64,000 nucleotides of DNA. Origin: Luscinia megarhynchos. Taxonomy: Eukaryota; Chordata; Aves; Passeriformes; Turdidae. A program made the position numbers and the translations under genes. A model generated the notes under the pieces. It ran no database searches. It saw nothing but the letters and a program-made list of their open reading frames with translations, and had not been told where the DNA came from. Of the stretch, positions 22,703 to 35,565 are shown piece after piece (the first letter of the stretch is position 1; each line of letters begins with the position of its first letter). The DNA lies in contig JAPFBE010000003.1 of the NCBI GenBank assembly GCA_034336665.1, forward strand, positions 38,848,360-38,912,359. Reading direction: 5' to 3'.

Positions 22703-25700
22703 CTGAAATAGAAAGTGCAGAAAGGAAAGAAAGTAATAAATGGAGAAAAGCAAAAGCAAGACAGAGAACTACAAAAAGCAGGGTGTGTGTTAAATGGTAG
22801 TGGTAATGCAGTGTAACCAGCCCTTTAAATTGGGGAGAATTTGACACTGAAAGGAGTTTTGCGTAGCTCTTGTAATCTTGGCACTTAGAAGTAAAAGAAG
22901 CAAAAGGACATTGCAATTAGAAGTGAAAAATTATTGTGAATAATGTTATGTTTAAAATACCACGTAAGTTGATGTGGGTAGAACTAAAAGATAATTTTCT
23001 TGATCATCAGCCTAATGGAGAATTTTTGTTGCTGTTTCTGGGAGAAATCCAGGGAAAATTTCTCTTTTCTTGTTTTCATGAATTCTGCATTCCAGATTTA
23101 TAAGTCTTCTTTTTTTGTGGATTTTGTTGAAGTTTTTTTGTTGCCCTTTCTTAAGACAATGTGTGTGACTTTCAGTGTTGCTGGTTCCCTGATGCCACTT
23201 TCCTTGTCTTCAGAGAGAAATTCAGCAGCCAAGATAAGAACTGAAAAATCAGTATCTGCCTCTGAACACCTGACTGCCTGTTAGTGGGGAAGGAAGTGCA
23301 TTGGTTCAGGGACAGGGATGCCAACACATCTTTGAAGTTCCCAGGCTCATCTCTTTCCAGTCAGTTACATCCTAAGGGTTACTAGGAGTGGGGGACAGCA
23401 CAGAGCCAAAGTGTTTGAGCTGGCTCCTGGCTCCTAGTGGAATTGATTGCGTGGAGACAAGGAGTCTGATTGCAGAGCCACAAGCATTCTTCTTTAACTG
23501 CAGTGAGCTTATACCTTGAACCCTGCGTGCAGCAGGGAACGTGGGAAAGTGATGTCTGTAACTCCTGTAGGATACACCCCACAGCACTGGAAACTCTGTC
23601 CTAGATATGTGTTCAGGAGGCAATTACAATGTGCAGCCCATCCCTGAAGTTTTGTGGATAAAGAGCAGCTATTTGCTGCAGTGACATGAAGCATGTGCAG
23701 CTGTACCTGGTAGCTTGTGGGAAAACTGGATGAGAGGCTGCTGCTGCTGAGGAAGGTGATCTGAGTGGAAAAGATCACAAATCAGCAGAGCTCTTGAGTT
23801 TCAGGAGAGGAGAGAGCAGAAGCAGTGGACTAATGAACTTAAACGAGAAGACTTCAACACACTCAAAGAATTGGTAAATGCAGTCTTGTGGAAAGGAATT
23901 TTAATGGGAAAGGGAGCCCTGGAGAACTCTCAGCTCCTAAAAGAGGCGCTGAAGACGGGATGAAAAACCACTCTGATGCAGGAGGTTCCCAGCAGGAATG
24001 GGGACAGGCCAGTGTGGCCACCTAGGAAGATGACCTGACAGCCAAAAGGTGGCAAGTAGGCAGTACAAGGAAGGAAGGCTTCTGACACTGTCCCACATAA
24101 CACTCTGATGGGTAAACTAGGGGCATGTGGTCTTCATTAAACTACTGCAGAGTGGGGCAAAAAGGAGGCAAGGGATCAGTGTGTGGAAGATAGAAGAGGA
24201 AGAAGGGTATGGAGAGAAAAGGTGGCACAAAATGTTTCCTCTAAGAATAACAAAATAATGTCCAGACTAAAAACTTAGCACAATATTGCAAATCTAGTGT
24301 TGTAGTTTCATGCAAATGCCTTTGCCTTCTTAGCAATGGTGTGTGACTGTAAATAGAACAGGATTTGCTGGATCAGTCAATAAGAACCTTCCATAAGCAG
24401 ACAAAAATATTAAGATACTGTGCATTAAGCTTTTTGTTTTCCCAAGTGAGGGAGAAAAACAAGCAAACCTACTGCAACTCCTCCCATAATGAATTCCCTT
24501 TTATATTTTAGAGGGTGAGTCTCTAAGCACCCAAATTTGAATGATTAGAAACAACTAAGAGGTGCATTTTTCTACTGGGTAGACTGCAAGAGGTGGTTTT
24601 GCCAGCTCCCACACACAAACTGGTTTAATAAGGTTATGTGGACTCATTTGCAAATAAACTTCTTTCTTAGGTGCCCTCATTGCCCTCTTCAAAATTACTT
24701 TTTAGGTGTGCTTAGATATTTCACGGGAAAGAGTGCTCCAGGAGAGGTAGGTCCTCCTATAGACTTTTGTATAAGTTCTTTGCTGAGATAATTTTTAAAG
24801 TATCACATGCTTTAAATTTTTTTGTAAATATGTCCCAGTCAATAACAGGAGGGAGGTTAGTGTAAAACCTAATTAAATTAGCAGTCAATGGCATTAGGAT
24901 GTAAAATTTTATGCAAAACACCAGGTAGGAAAATTATTATCTCTGTTATTCTGTATTATGAATTCACTGTAAACCAGAAGAATGCTGGAAATTTTGAATT
25001 ACATGCTGATTTATATCTTCCATATCTCACCAAGATAATAGAGTATGTAAAATACAGATAAGTGCAAAACTGCCTCTTTAATTTATGATTGATGGGAAGA
25101 ATGTTGATCAGATGTGGAAAAGTCCATGCATGTTATTTACATAGGAGAGAGACAGAAATGCTTGGGAAGTTTTGGTGAAATGGAGACGGCTCTCTTAGTG
25201 ACCTTTTCTCTCTGGAAATTACAGTACATCCCCTGGGAGTCTTATTTACCATGTGATGTATGGATCACTGTGCAAATAGGCAGGAGCAGGAAATAGAGAC
25301 TGTAATGAAAAGAACTGCATCTGACATGTGAATTTGCTAGCAGTCCAAATCTTAGTATACCTACAATGAAAATCATCTCCTAAACACTCCTGCATAGTGG
25401 GTATGTCTGAAAAATGTTACATGGCACTGCTCAGAAAGAGGTGTTTGCCATTCTTGGCTTTGGATGAGCAGGAATACAGTGAAGTGCTGTGGAGAAAATG
25501 CAAAGTAACACAACCCAAAATCTGCCAACACCAAGAATTTTGCAAGTCAGCTTTCTTTCTCAGTTTCAGTGGTCTCCTAAACAGCATGACTTTGCAACAT
25601 GCAGAACAATTAGACTCCTAGATTAAAATAATAGAAAATTTAAGTGTGGAAAGGGTAATTACTACTGTAATTACTATTACATGGTGCTGCAGCTGTGTTC

Positions 25701-26299
25701 ACAGATACTGAAACTGAGTGCACTGGCCAGGATGTTGGATGTTGGATGCTTGACAATGCTGTTTCAGCAAGGATTGGCTTCTATACTGTTCTTCCTTCAT
25801 ATAAATGAGTAAGTGCTGAATGTCTGGCAGACTGATAAAGCATTTGAGAGAGCAATCTATGGATTAATGTGGATTTTAGTACCTCTTAATACTGTATTTG
25901 TGTCTGAAGCATGTTGAGTTGCTTCAAGAGTTTTGCAAGCCATGAAAAAAAAAGAGCACTCTGAGCTGACTTGGCCTGCCAAAAATGGTGAATCTGGAAG
26001 CAATTACAGCAAATCAACAGCTGAGTCTGCTAGTGCCTCAGCACCTTGGGTGTGGTGAGAAAAGCTTCGTGAAGGACACAATTGTATTTGTGTGATCTGG
26101 CTGAATGGAAAGTAAACATGCAGCTGAACATGCAGCCTGCATTCATTGATTCAGATTGGGTGACATGTTTGAATTGCAGCAAGTTGTCTAGGTAGTGTTG
26201 CACTGCTTGTTTGTAACTTCTCCTGAAATCCCATCCGTGTAGGGAAGTGGGCAGTACCTACACTGATAACTTTACATCAAGAAATGAGATTGTAGAAAT
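22703..26299. other. Intergenic: nothing recognised
   Basis: AT-rich, with no repeat family or gene that I recognise. A small triplication 'gatgttggatgttggatg' lies near 25733. Confidence 0.45.
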
Positions 26300-27060
26300 G
26301 TTGGTTGGGTGGCACCCCTGAAGATCACCCCACTCAAAGCAGGACTACCACCACTGTTAGGTCAACTGTGCCTTCATCCAGCCAAGTTGTGAAAACTCTC
26401 CAGGGCAGGAACTGCTACCACTTCCCTGGAGCATCTGGTGAAGAAAGCTTTCCTGATAACAAGCCTGAGCCTCCCCACCTGCCATGTGTGCCTGTTGTCC
26501 CTTGTTACATTATCTGAAACCACCAAGAATCTGGTTCTGTCATTTTTGTACCTTCTTTTCAGGCATGGGCTGTTATTCCATCACAATTTGGGCTCCCCTT
26601 CACTGGGAGAAACAAGCCCAACTCCCTGCCCCTCTCTCATGCTGTACCTGCACTCCAGACACTGGATAGTGGCACCCCTTAGCTGGACCTTTCCAATTTA
26701 TTTCACATTCCCCTTGAGACAAGAATCCCAAAACTGGATGTTGAACTCCACCTGCAGACTTACCAGTGCCGTGCAGATAGCCACTTCTATCTGCTGGCCA
26801 CCCTCCTCCCAGCACTCTGATCATGCAATCTGCAGTTAGTTATTTGCAATAAGATCACATTCTAGTCTCATACTCCTCTTGCCACCCACCATAGCCCCCA
26901 GGTCCTTTCCAGCAGAGCTGTTATTTCACAGCTTGAGGTTATTCTGTCCCACATGCAGAACTTTCTAATGTCTCCCTTGTTGAACTTAATAGGATTGCTG
27001 AGATTGCTGCTGTGGTAGAGGTACATAGTTCTTGCACTTGCTCTTCTAATTTTTCACATT
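26300..27060 (-). mobile_element. Diverged CR1-type LINE fragment, minus strand
   Basis: The reverse complement matches the CR1 3' region in order, for example 'tttcacattccccttgagac' and 'tgcactccagacactggata', then 'caggtcctttccagcagagc' and 'cttgttgaacttaatagg'. A related copy in the opposite direction lies at 31235-31722. The open frames here are remnants only. Confidence 0.7.
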
Positions 27061-30000
27061 TTTAGAGAATACTGGTGACAGCAACATAGCTCCAGGCACT
27101 ACCAACACTTTCAGTTGCTCAGGGCCCCAGAAATCTCCTAGCTCCTATCAGTGACACAACGTACCTTGATCTCACAGGGACACTAAAAATCTCTTTTCTT
27201 TACTTTCTTGATCTCCCACACCCGCCTTTTTATTTCTTAAGCCTCACCTATTCATCTTCAGTCATTTATTTTTTTTTATCCAGGTGTTTGGTTTTTTCCT
27301 GAGTGGTGCCCACTTCTGCTGGCAAGCCAGTCCTGGCCCTCTCTCTGTCACCAGCATGGAGTATTAGTGCTGAAGGTCCCAGGCAAGAGCAGCTCCTGTG
27401 GGTGGGCAAGTGCCTGTGGGAGGTCATGGCCATGGCCCACTATCCTGCTCTTTGCTCCCTCACTGAGCCAAATAACAAAGCATTTGTTCCTGACAAGCAG
27501 ATGGGGATGAATTGGCAAGGAGCCTGGATTCCTTATAACTTAATCTCTCTCTGTAGCTGTAAGTAAAGAGAATTTTGTCTCAAAAGAACATGACATCTTT
27601 GGCTTTGCCACCAAATATTTGTTCACTGACATATTTTTATTCTCACACTGTTTCCCCGAGAGAAGAAATGGGTAGTTAGATTTCCAGCTACTGTGAAAAA
27701 TGACCGGTGGGTAAGGGAGGATGGATGAGAGGCCATTCCATAACAGTCAGGTTACTTCTGATGAGCATAATGTGCCAATTACAAGTTTTTTTTCCTCTCT
27801 ATAAGATGCTATCCTACCTCAAATATTATAACAGAAGGAAATCAAGGCATAAACAAGCATGGTCTTCCATTAAATTCAACAAAAGCATGTTGAGCTAGAT
27901 GAGTTGAGGAATTCACATAGAACAATTATGAAGTTTCATGGTAGGCTGCTCTGAAGAGTTTTGGAGACTATCTAGAATTTTTACTGCATTGTAAAGCCCA
28001 TTTTGTTAGAAATGGACAAAAATTAAATTAAAATGTCGTGACATCGTATTTCAACACGCAAGAAGTCAAAATCATATTCCTTTACCTAGTATATAGCAAC
28101 AAACCTTTAAACATCAATAACCTCTTTCTTTGTCAGTAAAAAGTGCAGATTGTCATTTAGTTTTTCTCATTTGACATTCTATTTCAATTCTTACAAACCT
28201 GGAAGAAAGAATGGACATGTGTAACTCCTACAGAAGCTATGAGTGGGATGTAGCCCAAAATCCACACAGGAACATGAGATGACTTCTCTCTTCCCCAGTT
28301 GCCCACTTTTTTGAATAAATTGCTGAGTGAAGGGGCAAGCATTGGCTGGCAGTGAAAAATTGGCAGGTATGGAGATTCTACCACCTGTTATGAAGCCAAG
28401 GCTGAAGTCAGGAGCCTAATCATACAAGTCTATCATATGTTCTCAACATGTCCTGTAAGTTTCCCAGCAAAGGCAATAGTTTTTATTTTACCTGCCTGAT
28501 AAGAGTCTATCCTCCCCTTCCAAGAACAGAGAGCTCCCAATAGACCCATCCTAAGTAATGAGTGAGAACAACTGCAAAAGGAGTCAGGCTTTGAACTTGT
28601 GGGTTTTACCCATGTTGGCTTCACCAGGAGCCTGGTTTCTCCCAGAGAGGAGCAGGATTTTTCGTTCAGGAGTTGATTCAGGAATGAAGGGGAGGACTGC
28701 ACAGGGCACTGAGGGCTGGCAGGAGCACAGGAGAAGCTGGCTCCATTCCTGGGACTGCATGCTTTCTCTGTGTGTAGCAGGAAACCTGTGATGTGAATTA
28801 TCCATGTGTCCCAGGGCCGAGAGCAGAGGGCACCTGACAAAGTGATCAGGTGCTGGTGCTGCAGGTAGGCAGGCAGCAAAGACCCAATCACAGAGGGCAC
28901 CTCCATCTCTTGCTACTGCTAGCTGGGGCTATATTTAGAAGCTTTGGTTAATGAGTAAAAGATATATGAGGAAATAGCTGCTACTGCTGTGCATAGTAAT
29001 GGTGCCTGGGGGCACTCCTGAGGCCAAGGAGCCGCACCTGAGGCTGTCATGAGCGCTGCTTGCGCGCTGTGCCATGGCTGCTCCCTGCTCTCCTGACAGC
29101 CCCAGCAGAAGGAGAGGGCTCCAGCAGCCGGGAGCCACCTGGTGCTGTGACCGCGGCAGAGCCCGCTCGGAGCAGGGCAGCCGTGCGTGTCCACCCCGTG
29201 CACCGAGCAAAGTCTGCCAACCCCCGGACTTGGGCTGGCCCTGCAGGGGCTGCTGAACGCTCCCTCACTGCCACTTGATAAGCTTTGGTGCTTTGCAATT
29301 CCCCTCTCCAATTACTGGCCCTGCTCCGGCGCTGGCTGGGCCTGGAGCGCGCCCGCAGCCAGGCAGCCGATGCGGGGACTGCGGGGCTTGGGGTGGGAAG
29401 AGATGGGAGAAGCAGCGAGCCAGAGCAGGGACTCACATCAGTCACTGGGAGGGCATCGTCCCACAGCTGCCTGCTGCACACAGCCTTGGAGGTGCCTGCT
29501 TGGCTGAGGATGGAGCAATCTGGTGAGCCATGCAGGGGCTCCGTGAGTATCCAGGCAAGGGATGTCGTGGCATGGGGATGTGACACACAAATATCTTTCT
29601 GAAGTGGTTTGGGTATAACTGATCATTTTGGGAAACATAGGGGGTGAGCCTTGCTACCCTTTTTTCTTTACCTGCATTGCCATATTGCTAAAAGAAGCTT
29701 GGGGGAATTGTCTATATAAATCTAAAGATTCAACAGTGAAATACCAACACTGCTATTCTAGGTATTGTAGATTTGATGTTTTCCCTTATCATAGGCACAT
29801 TGTAAATTCTATAACATCAATGTAAAGTGATCTGAAGCTCCAGAACTGACCTTCTGTGACTCTGAGTCAACAAACAGTGATCTTTCAGTCATCAGCTATC
29901 TGCTGCCTCACTTCACAGATGCACTGACACGAAGCAATGTGCCCAGTGAGGATGTCTGGTGGAAATTCCAGCTGGAGCCCTCCTCTCATCTCCTCCTGAA

Positions 30001-31234
30001 GCAGGTAGAGCATTGCTGTGTGCCAGACATCCCCATGGATGTTTTGTACCTGAGACTGCTTTGCAAGTAGGACAAATCATGGTGGAGCTTGTGCAGCCAG
30101 AGTCACCCACAAGGGATGGATGATCAACCTGTGGAATGCAGAGGGCAGAAGTGGGGAGTTAGCATCTTCATTTCCCCACTTCCCCAAATTCCCTTTTCCT
30201 GGGAGCTGGGCTCCTCACCCAGGCTGGCACTGAGGTTTTATTGGAGTGAGACCGGGATCCAGCTCAGACTGCCACTGCAGGGACTGCTCTTCACAATTAG
30301 CTGAGAAGACAGGTCTCCAGAGGGACAAAGGGCTTCTCTCCAGGAGAAAGAGCTCTCAAAGTATCAGTTCAAAAGCAAATCCTATCTAAGTTAACAACAA
30401 AGAGACTGCTGAGATTGCTGGATGGGTTATGATTTTTAATACTCTAAAGAGATACTTTCTGAAAAGATTTTTTTATTAAAAAAATTTAAAAATAAAAACA
30501 AAAATGTGAGCAAATAATGAAGATCCAGTCTTGACCTAGAAAGAAAAGAGCATGGCCCAGCAACTGTCCTGAAACCCCTGTGGCAAGCAATAATCTTGAA
30601 AAAGCCAGTGCAAGCTATGTTTCCAATTTATGAATTAAATGTGTTTAAAATTTATGAACTTTGACTGAAAGAATAACTACTTCATTAGACTTTAGGGCTG
30701 CATGTTTCCTTGGCTTTTTTCACGGTAAAGTAAAACACATTTCTAATAAACATGGAAAGAGATTCCAAGCTAGAGTCACTACTTTTATGTAAAGGACCCT
30801 CCAGACTCATTAAAAAAGTTTACCACCTAAATAAAGCAAGCACATTGTAATTCTTGAACTCATAAAGTTGGTAATACACACAGAATATTAGCCTACTCTT
30901 ACATGTACACCGCTTGGTATCCATGAATGACATACAGTGAGGGGTTTACTAGGAGGAAATTAGCATATAAAACTATGTTTTGGTAAGCCTTAGCCTGAAA
31001 GATGAACTCAAGGAACAAGAGGACATAAGTTGGGCTCTGCTCTGATTTGCTGAGTAAGCATGGAAAGTTATACACAGGTAGCTGTAACCAAAATCACTCT
31101 GTTTCTCCTAGTTTATATCAACCGTTTAGTTCCCTTTGACAGTCAGCAGTGGAAATACGGATGGAGGTGCAGTGGTGTCTGCATCATGCATTGGCTCACA
31201 GCACAAAGCTGTGGCTCAAACATCTGGCACCATG
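27061..31234. other. Intergenic, partly GC-richer: no firm gene
   Basis: Contains a 157-codon ATG-initiated minus-strand frame (28433-28906) with purine at -3 and G at +4. It also contains an exon-like 186-nt minus-strand stretch (28199-28384) and a moderately GC-rich patch at 29040-29400. None resembles a family I know. Confidence 0.4.
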
Positions 31235-31722
31235 CACTTCCCTTTCCCAGCACTGGTGCATCCACAGCTGGAGTTTTGGGACTTCTGCCTCAAGGGGAAT
31301 GTGAAAAAACTGGAAAGATCCAGCTAAGGGCTGCCACCATGGTCCAGCGTCTGGAGTGCAGATGCAGCAAGAGAGAGGTGGAAGGAGCTGGGCTTGTTTT
31401 TCCCAGTGAAGGGAAACTCAAAGCAGGTCTGCCTGAAGAGCAGATAGAAAAAGGACAAATCCAAACCTTCTTGGTCATATCAGGAGACTTAACAAGGGGC
31501 AACAGGCACATGTGGCAGAGGGAGATGTTCAGCTTAGCCTTTTCCATCAGATGCTCCAGAGAGGTGATGGTGGCTTGGAAGCTTGAGGTTGCTTGGGGCT
31601 TTTTATGACTTAGCTAGATAAGGCTAATTTAATGTGTGGTGATTGTGGTAGTCCTGTTCTGATAGAAGATTATGCTAGGTGAGCTCCAGCAGTCTCATGC
31701 AAACAACATTTCTGTGATTCTG
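31235..31722 (+). mobile_element. Diverged CR1-type LINE fragment, plus strand
   Basis: 'ctggagttttgggacttctg', 'cctcaaggggaatgtgaaaa', 'aacaaggggcaacaggcaca', 'atgctccagagaggtgatgg' and the tail 'catttctgtgattctgcag' follow CR1 order to the 3' end. The 182-codon open frame beginning at 31060 runs through this repeat and is not a gene. Confidence 0.75.
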
Positions 31723-33188
31723 CAGTTCTTTTCCCCAGAGCAGCAGAGAAGCAGTCCCAAACCATCAGCCAGCTCACCTGGTCAGAAGGGGAGGGCAGGT
31801 CTGCCAGATGCCATCTCCTGAGGGCTGGGCTCAGCCCAGCGATTACAAGTGTGCATTAGTCTGTGCTGGGGTTCAGAACCAAGACTGCAAACAAACCTCT
31901 CATCCTTAGCTAGCCAGTGTCTTAGAGTCATTGATATCTGGCTTCCACATGGCTGTCCCTTGCAGTAGTCACAGCTCAGTGTATTTGTGCATGTCAAAGT
32001 AGCACACTGGCAGAATATTGGGTCTTCACAACTCATCTTTTAGCAAGAAGTCACTATATTTTCAAGTCTAGTGATGAAAAATGACTTTTACTCTGCTTTA
32101 GCAGACACTGTGACCTTTTTGTAAAGCCTTGTATGTGTAATCTGCATTCAGTCCTTCTGCATTGGAATTAGTCAAATGAGAATCACAGGCTCAGCTTTCA
32201 ATGGTTAAAACTCTCCTCTGCAGAAGCCCTTTCCTGGCTGTCCTTAGGAAAGTGTCCCCCACCCTTCCATGTCTCAAAGCTGACATAGCCAGTTCTCTCC
32301 CTACCTCACAGCTTCTTTCCTTTTTGGCTACAGGGGCGCTGAAAATAACACTGGAAATGTCACTTCACAGTTTCTTGCATGACAGCGAGCAACAGAAACC
32401 ACCCATAAGAGCACCTTTTCCTGAGCCAACTCTCACTTGTTTGCAAAAAGGGTGGGGTTGCTGAGCAAACAGACCTGTTCCCTCTCTGATTACTTTGATA
32501 CTAAGACCATATGGGCCTCTGAGCTAGTCCCCACTCCCTGGAGCTTTTGTTTGTGGATATTGCATGTTCTTTTGGGGAAAAAAAAAGCCAAAAACAAGCC
32601 CCAATGATTTTACTAAGTGAAACAAGCAGGTACAGTAGTGCTGCATATGGTGCTAGTAAAATTGTAATAGTGAAAGCTGGCAAGAGTCAAACAGCCTTTG
32701 TATTAATTCTCTGGAGCTTCAGGTAGAGCCTAATGTAATTACTTGTTTTACTTTGTAGCATTTTAAGAGACAACTGTGTGTTTTAAAAGTTATATTTCCA
32801 AATAAAGTGGTCAGGTCTGGGGAAGACAAAGTGACTGATTCTGGTCCTTCTGAATTCAATAGCAAAACTCCTGTTGACTTAAATCAGAGAAGGATTATGT
32901 CCCAAATCTAAGAAATAACAGCAAACAGACATGCAGTTTTTAAATTCACTGTCCAGGCTACCATTTTGTAACTTTTCTCTATTTTTTTATCCACTTAAGT
33001 TCCAGAAGGTTTATCTGCCCTCATCTCCACTGTCTGCATCTGAATGTTAGAGCTGTTTTTTTTTTTCACATGAAGGTAGCTACTTTGCAGACATCTCAGT
33101 GTAAGTGGGTGAGTCTTGAGATCTTGAATCTCACCTGCACTAACACAGTGATTTCATTTGAGAAAAAAATCGTGGTTTTCATGCTTTT
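31723..33188. other. Intergenic: nothing recognised
   Basis: Unique-looking AT-rich sequence without gene or repeat match. Confidence 0.45.
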
Positions 33189-33580
33189 CATAGAATAATA
33201 GAATATCCTGAGTTGGATGGGACCCACAGGGATCATAGAGTCCAACTCCTGACCCTGCACAGGACAACCTCAAGAATCACACCATGTGCCTGAGAGCATT
33301 TTCTGAATTCTTCTTGTACTCTGTCAAGCTGGTGCTGCAACCACTTCCCTAGAGAGCCCATTCTGGTGTTCAACCACTCTCTGGATGAAAAATCTTTCTA
33401 AAACCCAGCCTAAACCTGCCCTGATACAGCTTTATTCCATTCCCTTGAGTTCTGTCACTGGTCATCAGTGGGAAGAAATCAATGCCTTCCTCTCTCTTTC
33501 CCCTTGTGAGGAGGTTGTAGACCACAAAAATGTCAATTATTTCAAAATTCCCCCATCTGTCAAAGTGCCACAAATTTAAT
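33189..33580 (-). mobile_element. CR1 3'-end fragment, minus strand
   Basis: Begins 'tcatagaataatagaatatc' and 'gggacccacagggatcatag' and continues 'tccaactcctgaccctgcac'. This is the reverse complement of the CR1 3' terminus. It continues through 'ctctggatgaaaaatctttc' to 'ccttgtgaggaggttgtag'. Confidence 0.88.
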
Positions 33581-35284
33581 TTTCTTAGGTAGATTCAAAA
33601 GCCCAAAACATTGAAGTCATTGACATTGCTCCAAGAATACAGTGTTTGAGTGATTGCTGAGAAAAGCTTTTGTTTTTTTCTGACTGTTTGTTTTTGTGAT
33701 CAATTGAGGCATTAACTAGGATTAACTTTCTTGTTGATAGCAAGCCTGTGATCTTTAGAACCTGACTCTCATTAATTGAATTCTGTCAACCTTTGTTGCT
33801 TGCATACTCTCATCAAAAGTTAGGCAAGGCTGGAATAGGTCTTACCAGCAGCCTAACCCAAGCTGCAATTGGTAATATTAGTAGGGACTGACTATTTGAT
33901 CAACAAATTAGAAAATAACATGGATCCCTTGCTTTTATTTCTTGGGTTTGGTATGTAACATATAAAGACAGCACAGGTGGGAACCATTTTTAACTTGAAT
34001 GTCCAAAATCATCTTACTGTAAATTTTTTTTCTTTAACCAGCTTGTAATTTAAAACTTTTTCCACAGTACCTGCTTTCTGGATACATGTATGTCTTTCTG
34101 ATTTTTCACTTAATGCCTGAATAAAAAGGCTGAAATGCACCAAAATCCTTGCTCTGCCTAAATGTTGGCTTAAAAATTAGTCTCAAGATCCCCCTCTATA
34201 ATAACTGGTACATGAAGGAGCCTTCCATGGCCATCTGGTGCCAAACCAGATGGCCATGCAAGGCTCCTTCTCCTATGGTTCCTATGAGGAATGGATTTTC
34301 CAGCACCTTGGCTTGCCCTGTGTTTTCTATTAAAGTGTTTATGGTCTCTAATCAGCACCTAACTTGCCTGTACTGGAGTTTATCCCATACCTACAGTGGG
34401 GTTTTTCTCAGGGCTTCTCCTGGCCTGCTTTCAGTCTCTGGGATCATGTGTTTCCAGAGATGGAAAGCACATTTTATTAAATGGATAAAACCCCCAATAA
34501 AGCTGCACTGGCTTTTGGCAATTTCAGCCCAGTGAGCCACAGGTCTTATTATCGAGGTTTTCTTATTGATTCTTTACAGACTCTGTAGGAGATTCTCTTA
34601 CAAGATGAGGGAAACAGTGTCCTGGGCTTGAGGTGGCACCTGCTCCAGCTGAGGCTGGTGGGAACCTTCACCTGCCTTGGCTTTGTGTGCCCTATCTGCT
34701 GAGACCTCCTCCACACCTTAGGGAATGCCTCAGCATTGACTCTGGGTGTGACATCTGGGGCTCTCCCATGTCATATGGGCTGGAATCACAGATGGCACCT
34801 TTAAAAGACAAATACCCTTAGGTGTCCTCCAGGAACCAGGGCTTCACTGTTCTCTGGGTGTTTTGCTTCCTCCCCACACCTGGCCTTGTGTAAGGAGGAC
34901 TATCTCTGAAAACAAATTAAACTGCAGCACGTACACCAGTGCCCTTACTTTTACTAGGAGCAATATTCACTGCCCTGACGTGTGCCAAGGAGCTGCTGGT
35001 GAGTCTGGAAGGATGCACAAATCCTTGGGACTGCCTGTACAAGCACAAAGTTATTATGTGGCTGCAAAAACTCATGAAATATGGTTTGGGAACATGGAAA
35101 TGCCTGCTGGTCCCTGGGGCTCAGACAAGAAGAGCAGAGGGACATAAGGATCCAAAAATACCCTACAGCAGCACGCTCACAGCCAACCCTTCCACCCTGC
35201 AGGGCCCTGAACCTCTTTCTCCCTCTCCTTCTGCAAGCCCTGATGGCTGAGCAAGTGTCTGGTAAATAGTAGCTTGGTATATTG
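33581..35284. other. Intergenic, contains a 57-base hairpin
   Basis: No gene recognised. The only structured element is the inverted repeat at 34214-34270, listed separately. Confidence 0.45.
34214..34270. repeat. Near-perfect hairpin: 26-bp arms, 5-base loop
   Basis: The left arm 34214-34239 and right arm 34245-34270 are reverse complements with a single mismatch, separated by gccaa. Pairing stops sharply at both outer ends. A stem this long with almost no bulges could form in either DNA or RNA. It is more perfect than a typical animal microRNA precursor and shows no flanking direct repeat that I can see. Function unknown. Confidence 0.9.
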
Positions 35285-35565
35285 GACTTTTTTACATGGA
35301 TATGTAGTGATAGAACAAGGAGCAGTGGCTTTAAACTGAGAGAGGGCAGGTTTGGATTAAGTATCAGGAAGAAATTCTTCACTGTGGGGGTGGTAGTATC
35401 CTAGAACTGTCCCCAGAAAAGCTGTGGATGCCCCATAGCTGGAAGTGTTCAAGATTGGGTTGGATGGGGCTTTGAGCAATCTGGTATAGCAGAAGGTAAC
35501 CACGGCAGGGGGGTGGGAACAAGATGACCTTTAAGGTTCTTTCCATCCCAAACCATTTGTGATTC
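35285..35565 (+). mobile_element. CR1 3'-end fragment
   Basis: 'agaacaaggagcagtggctt', 'taaactgagagagggcaggt', 'gaaattcttcactgtggggg' and 'aaggttctttccatcccaaa' follow the order of a CR1 3' end in plus orientation. Confidence 0.88.

Noticed and set aside
31060..31608. 182-codon plus-strand frame
   Set aside because: Most of it runs through a diverged CR1 fragment.
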